Translations under genes and position numbers: made by a program
The notes under the pieces: generated by a model
Databases searched by the model: none
Seen by the model: the letters and a program-made list of their open reading frames with translations, nothing else
Told to the model about the DNA's origin: nothing
NCBI GenBank assembly: GCA_021845905.1
Contig: JAJZVA010000002.1
Span: 140,577 to 204,576, forward strand
Length of the DNA: 64,000 nt
Direction of reading: 5' to 3'
From: Pseudomonadota bacterium
Lineage (GTDB): Bacteria > Pseudomonadota > Alphaproteobacteria > Micavibrionales > UBA2020
Shown here: in pieces, positions 34,308 through 42,644 of the stretch
Position numbering within the stretch: position 1 is the first letter of the stretch
How the letters are laid out: every line of letters starts with the position of its first letter

Positions 34308-34945
34308 TGCACGAGTATCTCCTGAAAGAGGACATCCTTGATCTTGACGTCGGGCGCGGCGGCGCGCACGCGGCTTAAAAGCTCGATCTTCATGCGGTAG
34401 ATGCCGGCGCTGCCGCGCAGGTCGGAAAGCCTGAGCTCGCGCAAATACATCTGGAACTGGTCGATCACGCGCGGCATGACCTCTTCGAGGGCGCTTTTGG
34501 CCGCGTCGTCCGGCACTTCGATCTCCAGCTCGATTTTAAGGAAGCGCGGAATGTTGGAATCCGTGTTGAGATTGACGATCATCGGCGGGATCTTGATGAA
34601 GACGCCGACCCCGTCGTTGCTTTTGTGCGCGTTGAGCGCGCTGCAGGCGGCGTAATTCTTGTCGCCGGGCTTCACGCTTTCGCAAGAGGGCTTTTTGGGA
34701 GGGAACAGCTTGTCGAGGAAGCCCATGTAATAGGCGCCGCCGCCAAGCGCGCCGAGCAAGGCGATCACCAGCACGGCGAGCAAGATGATTTTCTTGCGCG
34801 TAAAGCGGGGCGCTTCCTGACCCGCGCCCTCGGCGCCTTCAGCGCCTTCGGGATTTTCGGCGTCATCGCCCGCGCCTTTTTTTTCGGCTTTCAGCTTGTC
34901 GTCTTCGGGCGCGGCGCCCTTTTTGGCTTTCTTGTCTTCTGCCAT
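34304..34945 (-). CDS. fliL: Flagellar basal body-associated protein FliL
   Basis: 213 residues: a 45-residue charged Lys/Glu/Ala-rich cytoplasmic tail, one membrane helix (IILLAVLVIALLGALGGGAY, about 53-72) and a periplasmic stomatin-like domain with VNLNTDSNIPRFLKIELEIE and a C-terminal end VLFQEILVQ. FliL surrounds stators and stabilises the motor. First gene of the operon; its start lies about 66 bases downstream of a sigma-54 type -24/-12 element. Confidence 0.93.
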   Translation of the reverse strand: MAEDKKAKKGAAPEDDKLKAEKKGAGDDAENPEGAEGAEGAGQEAPRFTRKKIILLAVLVIALLGALGGGAYYMGFLDKLFPPKKPSCESVKPGDKNYAACSALNAHKSNDGVGVFIKIPPMIVNLNTDSNIPRFLKIELEIEVPDDAAKSALEEVMPRVIDQFQMYLRELRLSDLRGSAGIYRMKIELLSRVRAAAPDVKIKDVLFQEILVQ

Positions 34946-35010
34946 AATACCCCACGATTACGGTAAGACTGCTCCACTGTTGCAGCACAGTCTTCTTCCA
35001 TCAAAACCCC

Positions 35011-35026
35011 TGCACGTATCGTGCCA
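35011..35026 (-). promoter_or_regulatory. Sigma-54 promoter for the fliL-fliM operon
   Basis: On the minus strand TGGCACGATACGTGCA carries GG and GC exactly 10 bases apart, the -24/-12 spacing, with a nearly full TGGCACG-N4-TTGCA consensus. Transcription would start near 35000, about 55 bases before fliL. Confidence 0.75.
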
Positions 35027-35178
35027 TGCTTTATATGTGCTGTCATTTTAATTTTCGCCGCAGGAGACGGCGCGTGGCGGCAGAAATTGCCCCGCGGTTC
35101 GCGCCGACTGCTTCCGGCGCGGCGCAAAGCAAGGCGAAGGTATAATATAAATAATTGAAAATAATTACAAATTCAGGA

Positions 35179-35194
35179 TGGCACGGTTTCTGCA
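35179..35194 (+). promoter_or_regulatory. Sigma-54 promoter for the flgF-flgH operon
   Basis: TGGCACGGTTTCTGCA has GG and GC 10 bases apart and one mismatch to TGGCACG-N4-TTGCA. Transcription would start near 35206, leaving an 80-base leader before flgF. The 340-base divergent gap (34946-35285) holds no gene. Confidence 0.75.
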
Positions 35195-35285
35195 TTGCCT
35201 TGTTTCGGGTTTGAAGCCCGCCAAGATCCGTAAACATACAAAAAGCGGACGGGCGTGGCGGACGAAAGAAGAAGGTGGTAATATT

Positions 35286-36011
35286 ATGGAGAACTTAACG
35301 TACGTTGCCCTGTCGCAGGAAATCGCGCTCTCGCGGCGCATGAACATGGTGGCCAACAACATCGCCAACATGTCGACCCCGGGGTACAAGTCCGAAGGCG
35401 TCCTCTTCCAGCAATATATCACCAAAGCGCCGCACGGCGGCACGCCGGTCAACGAGGTGCAGGAATACGGCACCTACCGCAACCTCGCCGAAGGCCCGCT
35501 GACGACAACCTCCAACAAGCTCGACACCGCCATCGACGGCAACGGCTATTTCGCGGTGATGACGCCGCAGGGCATCCGCTATACGCGCAACGGCTCCTTC
35601 AGCCTCAACGGCAGCCGCGAGCTGGTCACGCAGCAGGGCTATCCGGTGATGAGCGACAACAACAATCCGCTGACCATCCAGCCCGGCGCGAGCGGCGTCA
35701 ACATCACCCATAACGGAACGATCAGCACCAGCGCCGGCACCGTCGGCAAGCTCAAGATCGTGACCTTCGCCGACAGGCAGGCGCTCACACCCGAAGGCGC
35801 GGGGCTTTTCAACGCCGGAACCATGCCCGAACAGCCGGTCGGCAAGAACACCAAGGTTCTGCAGGGCATGATCGAGGGATCGAACGTCAACCCGATCGAC
35901 GAGATGAACAAGATGATACAGGTCTCGCGCATGTACGAGGCCGCCTTGCACCTCATGAGCAACAATCACAGCGAACAGCTGACCATGATACAGCATTTGA
36001 GCCAGGTTTAA
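35286..36011 (+). CDS. flgF: Flagellar basal-body rod protein FlgF
   Basis: Proximal rod component. The 241-residue protein starts MENLTYVALSQEIALSRRMN with the rod signature NMVANNIANMSTPGYKSEG, and ends with the conserved helix NKMIQVSRMYEAALHLM. The ATG at 35286 follows AAGGTGG; the upstream in-frame extension lies over the sigma-54 promoter and is not coding. First of four genes in the order flgF-flgG-flgA-flgH. Confidence 0.94.
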   Translation: MENLTYVALSQEIALSRRMNMVANNIANMSTPGYKSEGVLFQQYITKAPHGGTPVNEVQEYGTYRNLAEGPLTTTSNKLDTAIDGNGYFAVMTPQGIRYTRNGSFSLNGSRELVTQQGYPVMSDNNNPLTIQPGASGVNITHNGTISTSAGTVGKLKIVTFADRQALTPEGAGLFNAGTMPEQPVGKNTKVLQGMIEGSNVNPIDEMNKMIQVSRMYEAALHLMSNNHSEQLTMIQHLSQV

Positions 36012-36034
36012 CGGACGGAAAAAGGAGATAAGCC

Positions 36035-36826
36035 ATGTCACTCACACTCGATATCGCCGCGACGGGGATGGCAGCGCAGGAGCTGAACGTCAATACCATT
36101 TCGAACAACATCGCCAACATGTCGACCACCGGATACAAGCGCCAGCGCGCCGAGTTCCAGGACCTCATGTACCAGACGATCATCCCGCCCGGCTCGACCT
36201 CCAGCGACACCAACACGACGGTGCCGTCCGGCATCCAGCAGGGTCTCGGCGTCAAAACCGGCTCGCTCTACCGCATCGACCAGCAGGGCGCGCTCGAACA
36301 GACCAGCAACCCTTACGACCTTGCCATCAACGGCAACGGCTATTTTCAGGTGCAGATGCCGGACGGCACGACAGCCTACACGCGCGACGGCTCCTTCCAG
36401 CTCAATCAGGCGGGGCAGCTCGTCACCTCGTCGGGCTATCTCGTGCAGCCGAACATCACCATTCCCAACAACGCCGTCAACGTCACGATCAACGCTTCGG
36501 GGCAGGTGCTCGTCACCATCGCGGGGCAGCAGTCTCCGTCCAACGTCGGCCAGATCCAGACGGCGGTCTTCCCCAACGACGCGGGCCTGAACGCGCTGGG
36601 CGACAACCTCTTTCAGGTGACCGACGCCTCCGGCGCGGCGATCGTCGGCAACCCTGCCGCGACGGGTTACGGCAAGTTGCAGCAGGGGTTCCTCGAATCG
36701 TCGAACGTCGACGTGGTTTCCGAGATCACCACGCTGATCGAGGCGCAGCGCGCCTATGAAATGAACTCGAAGGTCATTCAGGCCGGCGACCAGATGCTCA
36801 GCACGCTGACGCAGCTGACCGTGTAG
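36035..36826 (+). CDS. flgG: Flagellar basal-body rod protein FlgG
   Basis: Distal rod protein of 263 residues. NTISNNIANMSTTGYKRQRA at the N-terminus, the GNGYFQVQMPDGTTAYTRDG core and VVSEITTLIEAQRAYEMNSK at the C-terminus are typical of FlgG. AAGGAG lies eight bases upstream of the ATG. It follows flgF by 23 bases. Confidence 0.97.
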   Translation: MSLTLDIAATGMAAQELNVNTISNNIANMSTTGYKRQRAEFQDLMYQTIIPPGSTSSDTNTTVPSGIQQGLGVKTGSLYRIDQQGALEQTSNPYDLAINGNGYFQVQMPDGTTAYTRDGSFQLNQAGQLVTSSGYLVQPNITIPNNAVNVTINASGQVLVTIAGQQSPSNVGQIQTAVFPNDAGLNALGDNLFQVTDASGAAIVGNPAATGYGKLQQGFLESSNVDVVSEITTLIEAQRAYEMNSKVIQAGDQMLSTLTQLTV

Positions 36827-36854
36827 GTCTTTATCTCGAAGGGTGGAGGATAAA

Positions 36855-37838
36855 ATGGGAAAGACAAACAAAAAAGAACTGAAAGGTCTCCTGCTGGCGC
36901 TGGCGATGTCGACCGCGCTCGCGACGCAGGCTTTCGCGAACGTCATGCCAAAGACGACAAGCGTCATCGACCATGCGAACATCGTCGTCAGCGACGTCTT
37001 CAGCGGCGTGACCGGCCCCGCCGCCAGCCACTACCTTGCGCCCGCGCCGCAGCCGGGCGGCACGCTGACCTTAAGCAGTTACGATCTTTCGCGCATTTCC
37101 AGCGCCTTCAACCTCGGCTGGACGCCGGACGGCTCGAACGAGCATGTGGTCATCCGCCGCGCGTCCAACGACGTCACCACGTTCGACATTCAGGCCGCGC
37201 TGGCGAAGAAGATGCAAGACGAGATGGACGGCGCGCGCTTCGATATCTCGCTCGACGGCCAGCCCTCCGGCTTTCATGTGCCGAAAGGCGCCGGCAAGGC
37301 GGTCAGGATCATCAGCTTCTCTTATGACCCCGCCGCGGGCACGTTCCGCGCCGTCGTCGCCCCCGCCGCCGCGCCGGACAATACCGAGCGCGTCACCGGC
37401 CGCTATTGCGCCATCGAGCGCATCCCGGTGCTGAACACGCCGATGAACGCGGGCGACGTTATCACCGCCTCGGACATCGACTACGTCGACATGCGCTCGA
37501 CCGACGTGTCGTCGTCGATGATCACCGCCGCCGCCAACCTCATCGGCCACACGCCGCGCTACGGCTTGCAGGCGATGCGCCCGGTCATGGCCAGCGCCGT
37601 CAAAATGCCCGAGATCATCAAGAAGGGCGAGCTTGTCACCATGACGCTCGACAGCAACCTCATGCACCTGACCGCCATCGGCCGCGCGATGGACAATGGC
37701 GCGGTCGGCGACGATATCCGCGTCATGAACCCGAGCTCGAAACAGATCATCGACGCCGTCATCACCGGCCCGCAGACCGTCAGCGTGCAGTCGCCGCTGA
37801 ACGATCCGCGTTCCGTTTATGTATCGGGCACGATGTAA
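36855..37838 (+). CDS. flgA: Flagellar P-ring assembly chaperone FlgA
   Basis: Periplasmic chaperone for P-ring (FlgI) assembly. The 327-residue protein begins at ATG 36855 (GGAGG upstream) with a signal peptide (LLLALAMSTALATQAFA). The C-terminal half is an SAF domain with NTPMNAGDVITASDIDYVD and RYGLQAMRPVMAS, ending in NDPRSVYVSGTM. It is longer than enteric FlgA because of an N-terminal periplasmic domain, a form common in alphaproteobacteria. The flgI gene is not in the window. Confidence 0.88.
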   Translation: MGKTNKKELKGLLLALAMSTALATQAFANVMPKTTSVIDHANIVVSDVFSGVTGPAASHYLAPAPQPGGTLTLSSYDLSRISSAFNLGWTPDGSNEHVVIRRASNDVTTFDIQAALAKKMQDEMDGARFDISLDGQPSGFHVPKGAGKAVRIISFSYDPAAGTFRAVVAPAAAPDNTERVTGRYCAIERIPVLNTPMNAGDVITASDIDYVDMRSTDVSSSMITAAANLIGHTPRYGLQAMRPVMASAVKMPEIIKKGELVTMTLDSNLMHLTAIGRAMDNGAVGDDIRVMNPSSKQIIDAVITGPQTVSVQSPLNDPRSVYVSGTM

Positions 37839-37862
37839 CCGCAAGAAAGCAGGAGAACGCAC

Positions 37863-38624
37863 ATGAAATCCAGCCACGCCAGAAAAACTCTCAGAGTCAC
37901 GAGCTGCCTCGTCGCAGCGATGCTCCTCTCCGGTTGCGGCATCCCGCAGCAGATCTCCCAGATCGGCAAGCCGATGCAGGTGTCGCAGATCACCGATCCG
38001 CTCTCGCGGCCGGGCTACAGGCCCATCACCATGCCGATGCCCAAGCCGGACATCATCAACGCGGGGCCGGACTCGCTGTGGCAGCCGGGCCGCCAGACGT
38101 TCTTTAAAGACCAGCGCGCCTCGAAGGTCGGCGACATCGTGACCGTCACCATCGCCATCAACGACACGGCCGACCTGCAAAACGAGACCGACCGCAGCAA
38201 GACAGGCTCCGAGAGCGACGGCATTCCCAACTTCTTCGGCGCGGAAAGCAAGATCCTGCCCAATATGTTCAAGGGCGTCGACCCCTCGAAGCTGGTGGGC
38301 ATGAGCTCCAGCTCGACCACCAACGGCACGGGCAAGATCCAGCGCTCGGAGAGCGTCAACCTCAAGCTCGCCGCGACCATCGTGCAGGTGCTGCCCAACG
38401 GCAACTTCGTCATCGAAGGGCACCAGCAGGTCGTCGTCAACGACGAGCTGCGCGATCTCCGTCTCGCGGGCATCATCCGTCCGCAGGACATTCTCAACGA
38501 CAACACCATTTCTTACGACAAGATCGCCGAGGCGCGCATCTCCTACGGCGGACGCGGCATGCTCTCCAACCTGCAGACGCCGAGCTACGGCCAGCAGTTC
38601 TTCGACGCGATCTTCCCCTTCTGA
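37863..38624 (+). CDS. flgH: Flagellar L-ring lipoprotein FlgH
   Basis: Outer-membrane L-ring subunit. The 253-residue precursor has a lipoprotein signal with lipobox LLSGC and Cys25. SLWQPGRQTFFKDQRASKVG and VLPNGNFVIEGHQQVVVNDE are FlgH hallmarks, followed by the C-terminal AEARISYGGRG. Last gene of the operon, followed by a strong terminator, so flgI and flgJ must lie elsewhere. Confidence 0.95.
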   Translation: MKSSHARKTLRVTSCLVAAMLLSGCGIPQQISQIGKPMQVSQITDPLSRPGYRPITMPMPKPDIINAGPDSLWQPGRQTFFKDQRASKVGDIVTVTIAINDTADLQNETDRSKTGSESDGIPNFFGAESKILPNMFKGVDPSKLVGMSSSSTTNGTGKIQRSESVNLKLAATIVQVLPNGNFVIEGHQQVVVNDELRDLRLAGIIRPQDILNDNTISYDKIAEARISYGGRGMLSNLQTPSYGQQFFDAIFPF

Positions 38625-38687
38625 AGGATGTTGCCGAAAGCATATCACTGAAATTTTCGAACCACCCACCACCCAACCCACCTTGAC

Positions 38688-38719
38688 GGGCCGGCCTTCA
38701 AAAGCCGGCCCATTTTTTT
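38688..38719 (+). terminator. Rho-independent terminator after flgH
   Basis: GGGCCGGC (38688-38695) pairs with GCCGGCCC (38704-38711) around an eight-base loop, followed by seven T residues. Confidence 0.93.
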
Positions 38720-38842
38720 AAAGTGGCGTTTTTTGTTGCAGTGCGGTTTTCCCGAAAGAGCAGGGCACGCGCGATGTTTTTCGCCCGCAGGCTTTCATGC
38801 TTTGAAAAAGCCTTTATAATAAGGAGAAACTAGAGCCGGAAA

Positions 38843-40585
38843 ATGACCCAACAAGAAAACAAGAACAACAAAGACAAAAAAAATTCCGGACCGATTTTCG
38901 AAAGCGAGCGGTGGATCTGGGAGAAAAGCTATCCCCGTGGCGTCAGCTGGCGCATGCCGCTGGTGAGAAAGCCGCTGTTTCACGTTTTCGACCGAGCGCT
39001 GTCACGTTATGCCGAGAACGTCCTCTGCGACTTCATGGGCAAATCCTATACCTACAAAAGCATCGGCGAACAGGTCGAGCGCATCGGCGCGGGCCTGCAA
39101 AGGATGGGCGTCAGAAAAGGAACGAAGGTCGGACTCTTCCTGCCCAACACGCCCTATTACATCATGTTCTATTATGCCATCCTCAAGACCGGCGCGACGG
39201 TGGTGAACTACAATCCCCTCTATGTCGAGCGCGAGCTGACCCATCAGATCGAGGACAGCGAAACCGACATCATGGTGACGATGGACCTCAAGTTCCTGAC
39301 GGACAAGCTGGAAAAGATGTTCGGCGCGACGCGCCTGAAAAAAGCCGTCGTCTGCCCGATGGCGGGCATCCTGCCGTTCCCGAAGAACCTGCTCTATCCG
39401 CTGTTCAGAGCGAAGGATATCTCGCGCGTGGAATACGGCGAACGGTTCGTGCGCTTTTCCGATCTGGCGGACAACGACGGCGTCTTCGATCTTGCCGTGG
39501 TCGATGCGGAAAAGGACATCGCGGTGCTTCAGTATACCGGCGGCACCACCGGCGTGCCCAAGGGTGCGATGCTTTCGCACGGCAATCTCTACGCGAACGT
39601 CCTGCAGACGGTCGGCTGGGTCGGCGGCATCGTCGATCCGGGCCGCGACGTGATGATGGGGGTGTTGCCGTTCTTTCATGTTTTCGCCATGACGGTGGTG
39701 CTCAACTGCGCGGTGATGGAGGGCATGAAGATCGTCCTGCATCCGAAATTCGATCTGGACGCGCTGCTGACGTCGGTGAAGAAACACCGCCCGACGCTGT
39801 TTCCCGCCGTGCCGGCGATTTTCGGCGCCATTGCCCAGTCGCCGCGCGTCGGGAGGATAGATTTTTCCTGCGTCAAGTTCTGCATGTCGGGCGGCGCGCC
39901 GCTGCCGGACGCGGTGCGGCAGGTCTTCACAGAAAAGACCGGCGTCGTCAATATCGCGGAAGGCTACGGCATGACGGAAACATCGCCGGTCGTCGCCTTC
40001 AATCCGGCGCAGGGACGTATCAAGCAAGGTTCTGTCGGTCTGCCCATTCCCGGCACGATCATCGAGATCATCGACCGCGACGACGGCGTCTCCATCCTCA
40101 ATACCCATGAAAAAGGCGAGATCTGCGTCGCCGGACCGCAGGTGATGCAGGGCTATTTCAACAAGCCGGACGAGACGGACGCCTCGTTCCGTCACGGACA
40201 TTTCCACACCGGCGACGTCGGCTATATAGACGAGGACGGCTATCTCTTCATCGTCGACCGCATCAAGGACATGATCATCATCCGCGGCTACAAGGTCTAT
40301 CCGCGCTTCGTCGAGGAGGCTTTGAGCCAGCATCCCGCCGTGGCCGAATGCCTCGTCGCCGGCGTGCCGGACGAAGAGCGCGGCGAGACGGCCTGGGCCT
40401 GGGTGCGTTTCAAAGACGGTCACGCGGCGACGGAGGAGGAGCTCAAGGCCTTTTTGAAAGACAAGGTTTCGCCCATCGAGCTGCCGCGTAAAATCATCAT
40501 CCGCGCGAAGCCTCTGCCGCGCACCGCCGTCGGCAAGCTCGACAAGAAAGCTATTCTCGCCGAAGAGGGCATTGTGAAGGCCTGA
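38843..40585 (+). CDS. fadD: Long-chain fatty acid-CoA ligase
   Basis: Activates fatty acids to acyl-CoA through an acyl-adenylate. The 580-residue protein carries the P-loop YTGGTTGVPKGAMLSHGN near residue 231, the adenylate motif GYGMTETSPV near 375, YFHTGDVGYIDEDG-type (FHTGDVGYIDED) near 455 and the C-terminal GKLDKKAI with catalytic Lys. A charged 30-residue N-terminus precedes the core. Close resemblance to FadD; exact chain-length preference cannot be read from sequence. It is monocistronic between flgH and lpxL. Confidence 0.9.
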   Translation: MTQQENKNNKDKKNSGPIFESERWIWEKSYPRGVSWRMPLVRKPLFHVFDRALSRYAENVLCDFMGKSYTYKSIGEQVERIGAGLQRMGVRKGTKVGLFLPNTPYYIMFYYAILKTGATVVNYNPLYVERELTHQIEDSETDIMVTMDLKFLTDKLEKMFGATRLKKAVVCPMAGILPFPKNLLYPLFRAKDISRVEYGERFVRFSDLADNDGVFDLAVVDAEKDIAVLQYTGGTTGVPKGAMLSHGNLYANVLQTVGWVGGIVDPGRDVMMGVLPFFHVFAMTVVLNCAVMEGMKIVLHPKFDLDALLTSVKKHRPTLFPAVPAIFGAIAQSPRVGRIDFSCVKFCMSGGAPLPDAVRQVFTEKTGVVNIAEGYGMTETSPVVAFNPAQGRIKQGSVGLPIPGTIIEIIDRDDGVSILNTHEKGEICVAGPQVMQGYFNKPDETDASFRHGHFHTGDVGYIDEDGYLFIVDRIKDMIIIRGYKVYPRFVEEALSQHPAVAECLVAGVPDEERGETAWAWVRFKDGHAATEEELKAFLKDKVSPIELPRKIIIRAKPLPRTAVGKLDKKAILAEEGIVKA

Positions 40586-40619
40586 TTTTTCCAAGAAATC
40601 CGCCCGCGCCTGAAAGGAA

Positions 40620-40713
40620 GCCGCAAAACTGCCGATCTGCGGCGTCAAAGCGACTTGATGTGGAATCAACCACACCTGCGCCACTTTTTCTTGCATCTCA
40701 GCAGTTTTGCGGC
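40620..40713. repeat. Long inverted repeat between fadD and lpxL
   Basis: GCCGCAAAACTGC (40620-40632) and GCAGTTTTGCGGC (40701-40713) are perfect 13-base arms separated by 68 bases. The loop contains a smaller GTGG/CCAC hairpin around AATCAA. It lies in the convergent gap between fadD and lpxL, so it may act as a bidirectional structured terminator or as a mobile repeat. Confidence 0.75.
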
Positions 40714-40746
40714 TTCAAAATCTCATGTGCTATATGTCGATTGGTC

Positions 40747-41640
40747 CTAGTCCGGCCATCTTTTGTGAATCCACAGCCATTGCTCGGGACGTTTGCGAAT
40801 CCAGCTTTCCAGCAGTTCGTTCAGTTTGAGCGTCACGGCGCGGATGTCCTGTTCGCGGTTGCCGGTCGCGGGCGTTTCCAGCGCAGGAAAAATCATCATT
40901 TTGAAATGACAGCCTTGCGTGCGCTCGATATAGGCGGGATACAGCGGGCACCCGAAATGCAGGGCGAACTGCGCGGGCGCCGTCGTCGTCATGGCGTCAT
41001 GCCCGAAGAACGGCGCGGGGATGCCTTCGTTGAGCTTCTGGTCGACGAGAATGCCGAGCACGCCGTTTTGTTTCAGCACCGAGAGCATTTCCTGCGCGCC
41101 TGCGCGGCCTTTTTCGATATGCCCCGCCGCGCCGGATGCGCGCGCATGGCGCAGCAGGCCGTCGACGCCGGGATTGTTCGGCTTCCTGTAAATGAGATGG
41201 ATGCCGACGCCGCGCTTTTTGGCGGCGATGGCGTTGATCTCCCAGTTGCCGATGTGTCCGCCGCAGAAAATGGCTGGCTTGCCGGATTCCCGCACCGCGT
41301 CGAGATGTTCGCCGCCTTCCAAACCGACGCATTCCCAGATGCGGTGCAGATGGGCGTATTCGGCGGCGGTGCGGCCGATGTTGTCCCACATGCCGCGGAG
41401 GATTTTTTCCCGCTCCGCCGCGGTTTTTTCAGGGAAGGCGCGGGCGATGTTTTTCCGCGCGGTCGCGGTGGAGGACAGCAGCGGGCCGAAACGCCGCGCG
41501 ATAAACCCGCCCGTGGCCGACGCGGCATCGCGCGGCAACAGACGGAAAAATCCGTAAACGGCGTAGGCGGCGGCCGTTTCAAGCGCGTAACGGATATGTT
41601 TGGAACGCGGGCGGCGGTGCGGAAGCTGCGCGTCGGACAT
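40747..41640 (-). CDS. lpxL: Lipid A biosynthesis lauroyl/acyl acyltransferase (LpxL/HtrB family)
   Basis: Adds a secondary acyl chain to Kdo2-lipid IVA at the inner membrane. The 297-residue protein has an N-terminal membrane-associated part, FCGGHIGNWEINAIAAK near residue 125 (the His and Glu active pair), GVLGILVDQKLNEGIPAPFF and a C-terminal RPEQWLWIHKRW, all family hallmarks. Its start overlaps the lpxK stop by one base (TGATG). Last gene of waaA-lpxK-lpxL. Confidence 0.93.
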   Translation of the reverse strand: MSDAQLPHRRPRSKHIRYALETAAAYAVYGFFRLLPRDAASATGGFIARRFGPLLSSTATARKNIARAFPEKTAAEREKILRGMWDNIGRTAAEYAHLHRIWECVGLEGGEHLDAVRESGKPAIFCGGHIGNWEINAIAAKKRGVGIHLIYRKPNNPGVDGLLRHARASGAAGHIEKGRAGAQEMLSVLKQNGVLGILVDQKLNEGIPAPFFGHDAMTTTAPAQFALHFGCPLYPAYIERTQGCHFKMMIFPALETPATGNREQDIRAVTLKLNELLESWIRKRPEQWLWIHKRWPD

Positions 41641-42644
41641 CAGGTGGATCTTTTGGCCAGCGCCTGCTCGATGAGCGGGAAGACGGCATCCTTGTCCTGC
41701 CAGACGAGGCGCACGGAAAATTTCTCGATCTTGCCGCGCATTGCCGCCGGCACGCGTACATGATCCTTGGCCGTGGTGAGCACCGGCACGTTCTTGATGG
41801 CCGCGGTGGAGAGAAAATCCTGCAAATCGTCCTCGTCATAAGGATAATGGTCGGGAAAGCCCTGCCAGCCGATGACGCGCGCGCCTGCCGCTTCCAGCGT
41901 TTCCCTGAATTTCGACGGGCGGCCTATGCCTGCGAAGGCGAAGACGTCCTTGTCCTTCACGTCGGGGTTGCCGTCGTCCGGTTCCAGCGCGGCGGAGAGG
42001 ATGGGCGCCTGACTGTGGCGCTTGATGAATTCGCCCGCGCCGGTCGCGTCCTCGCCGATGATGACGAAGGCGTGCGCGCGTGAAATGCCGAACAGCAAAG
42101 GTTCGCGCAAAGGCCCCGCCGGAAAGACGGCGCGGTTGCCGAAACCGACTTTGCCGTCGATCACGACGAAAGAGAAATCCTTGTAGATCACGGCATTCTG
42201 GAAGCCGTCGTCCATCACCACGATGTCCGCGCCCGATTCCATCGCCGCCTGCGCTCCGAGCGGACGCTTGACCGCGACCCAGGTGGGAGCTTTTTCCACC
42301 AGCAGCAGCGCTTCGTCGCCGACGTCGTAGGCGGTGTCGCGGGACGGGGCGACCTGCAACGGGCCCGCTTCCTTGCCGCCGTAACCGCGCCCGAGCAGGT
42401 GCGGGTTGAAGCCTTTTTCCTTCAAAAGGTCGGCGAGCGCGAGGACGACGGGCGTTTTGCCCGCGCCGCCCGCGACGAGGTTGCCGACGCAGATCACCGG
42501 CTTTTCCATCGGCACCGGGAAGTAAAGGTCGAACTTGCGCTGCACCGTCGCGCCGTAGATCCAGCCGATGGGCGTGAGCACGAACTTGAGCAACTGCTCG
42601 GCGAGCGTTTTCTGGCGGTACCAGAACGGCGGCGCGGCCATCAT
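41640..42644 (-). CDS. lpxK: Tetraacyldisaccharide 4'-kinase
   Basis: Phosphorylates the 4' position of the lipid A disaccharide on the inner membrane. The 334-residue protein has an N-terminal membrane-associated helix (about 18-33), the P-loop VGNLVAGGAGKTPVVLALA near residues 54-70, and DIVVMDDGFQNAVIYKDF. ATG 42644 is chosen because GGAG lies nine bases upstream and it overlaps the waaA stop as ATGA; the frame is open further upstream. Middle gene of the three-gene lipid A unit. Confidence 0.95.
   Translation of the reverse strand: MMAAPPFWYRQKTLAEQLLKFVLTPIGWIYGATVQRKFDLYFPVPMEKPVICVGNLVAGGAGKTPVVLALADLLKEKGFNPHLLGRGYGGKEAGPLQVAPSRDTAYDVGDEALLLVEKAPTWVAVKRPLGAQAAMESGADIVVMDDGFQNAVIYKDFSFVVIDGKVGFGNRAVFPAGPLREPLLFGISRAHAFVIIGEDATGAGEFIKRHSQAPILSAALEPDDGNPDVKDKDVFAFAGIGRPSKFRETLEAAGARVIGWQGFPDHYPYDEDDLQDFLSTAAIKNVPVLTTAKDHVRVPAAMRGKIEKFSVRLVWQDKDAVFPLIEQALAKRST

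Noticed and set aside
35178-35285. An N-terminal extension of flgF from an ATG at 35178
   Set aside because: The extension lies over the sigma-54 promoter, has no ribosome site, and flgF normally begins at MENLTYVALS.
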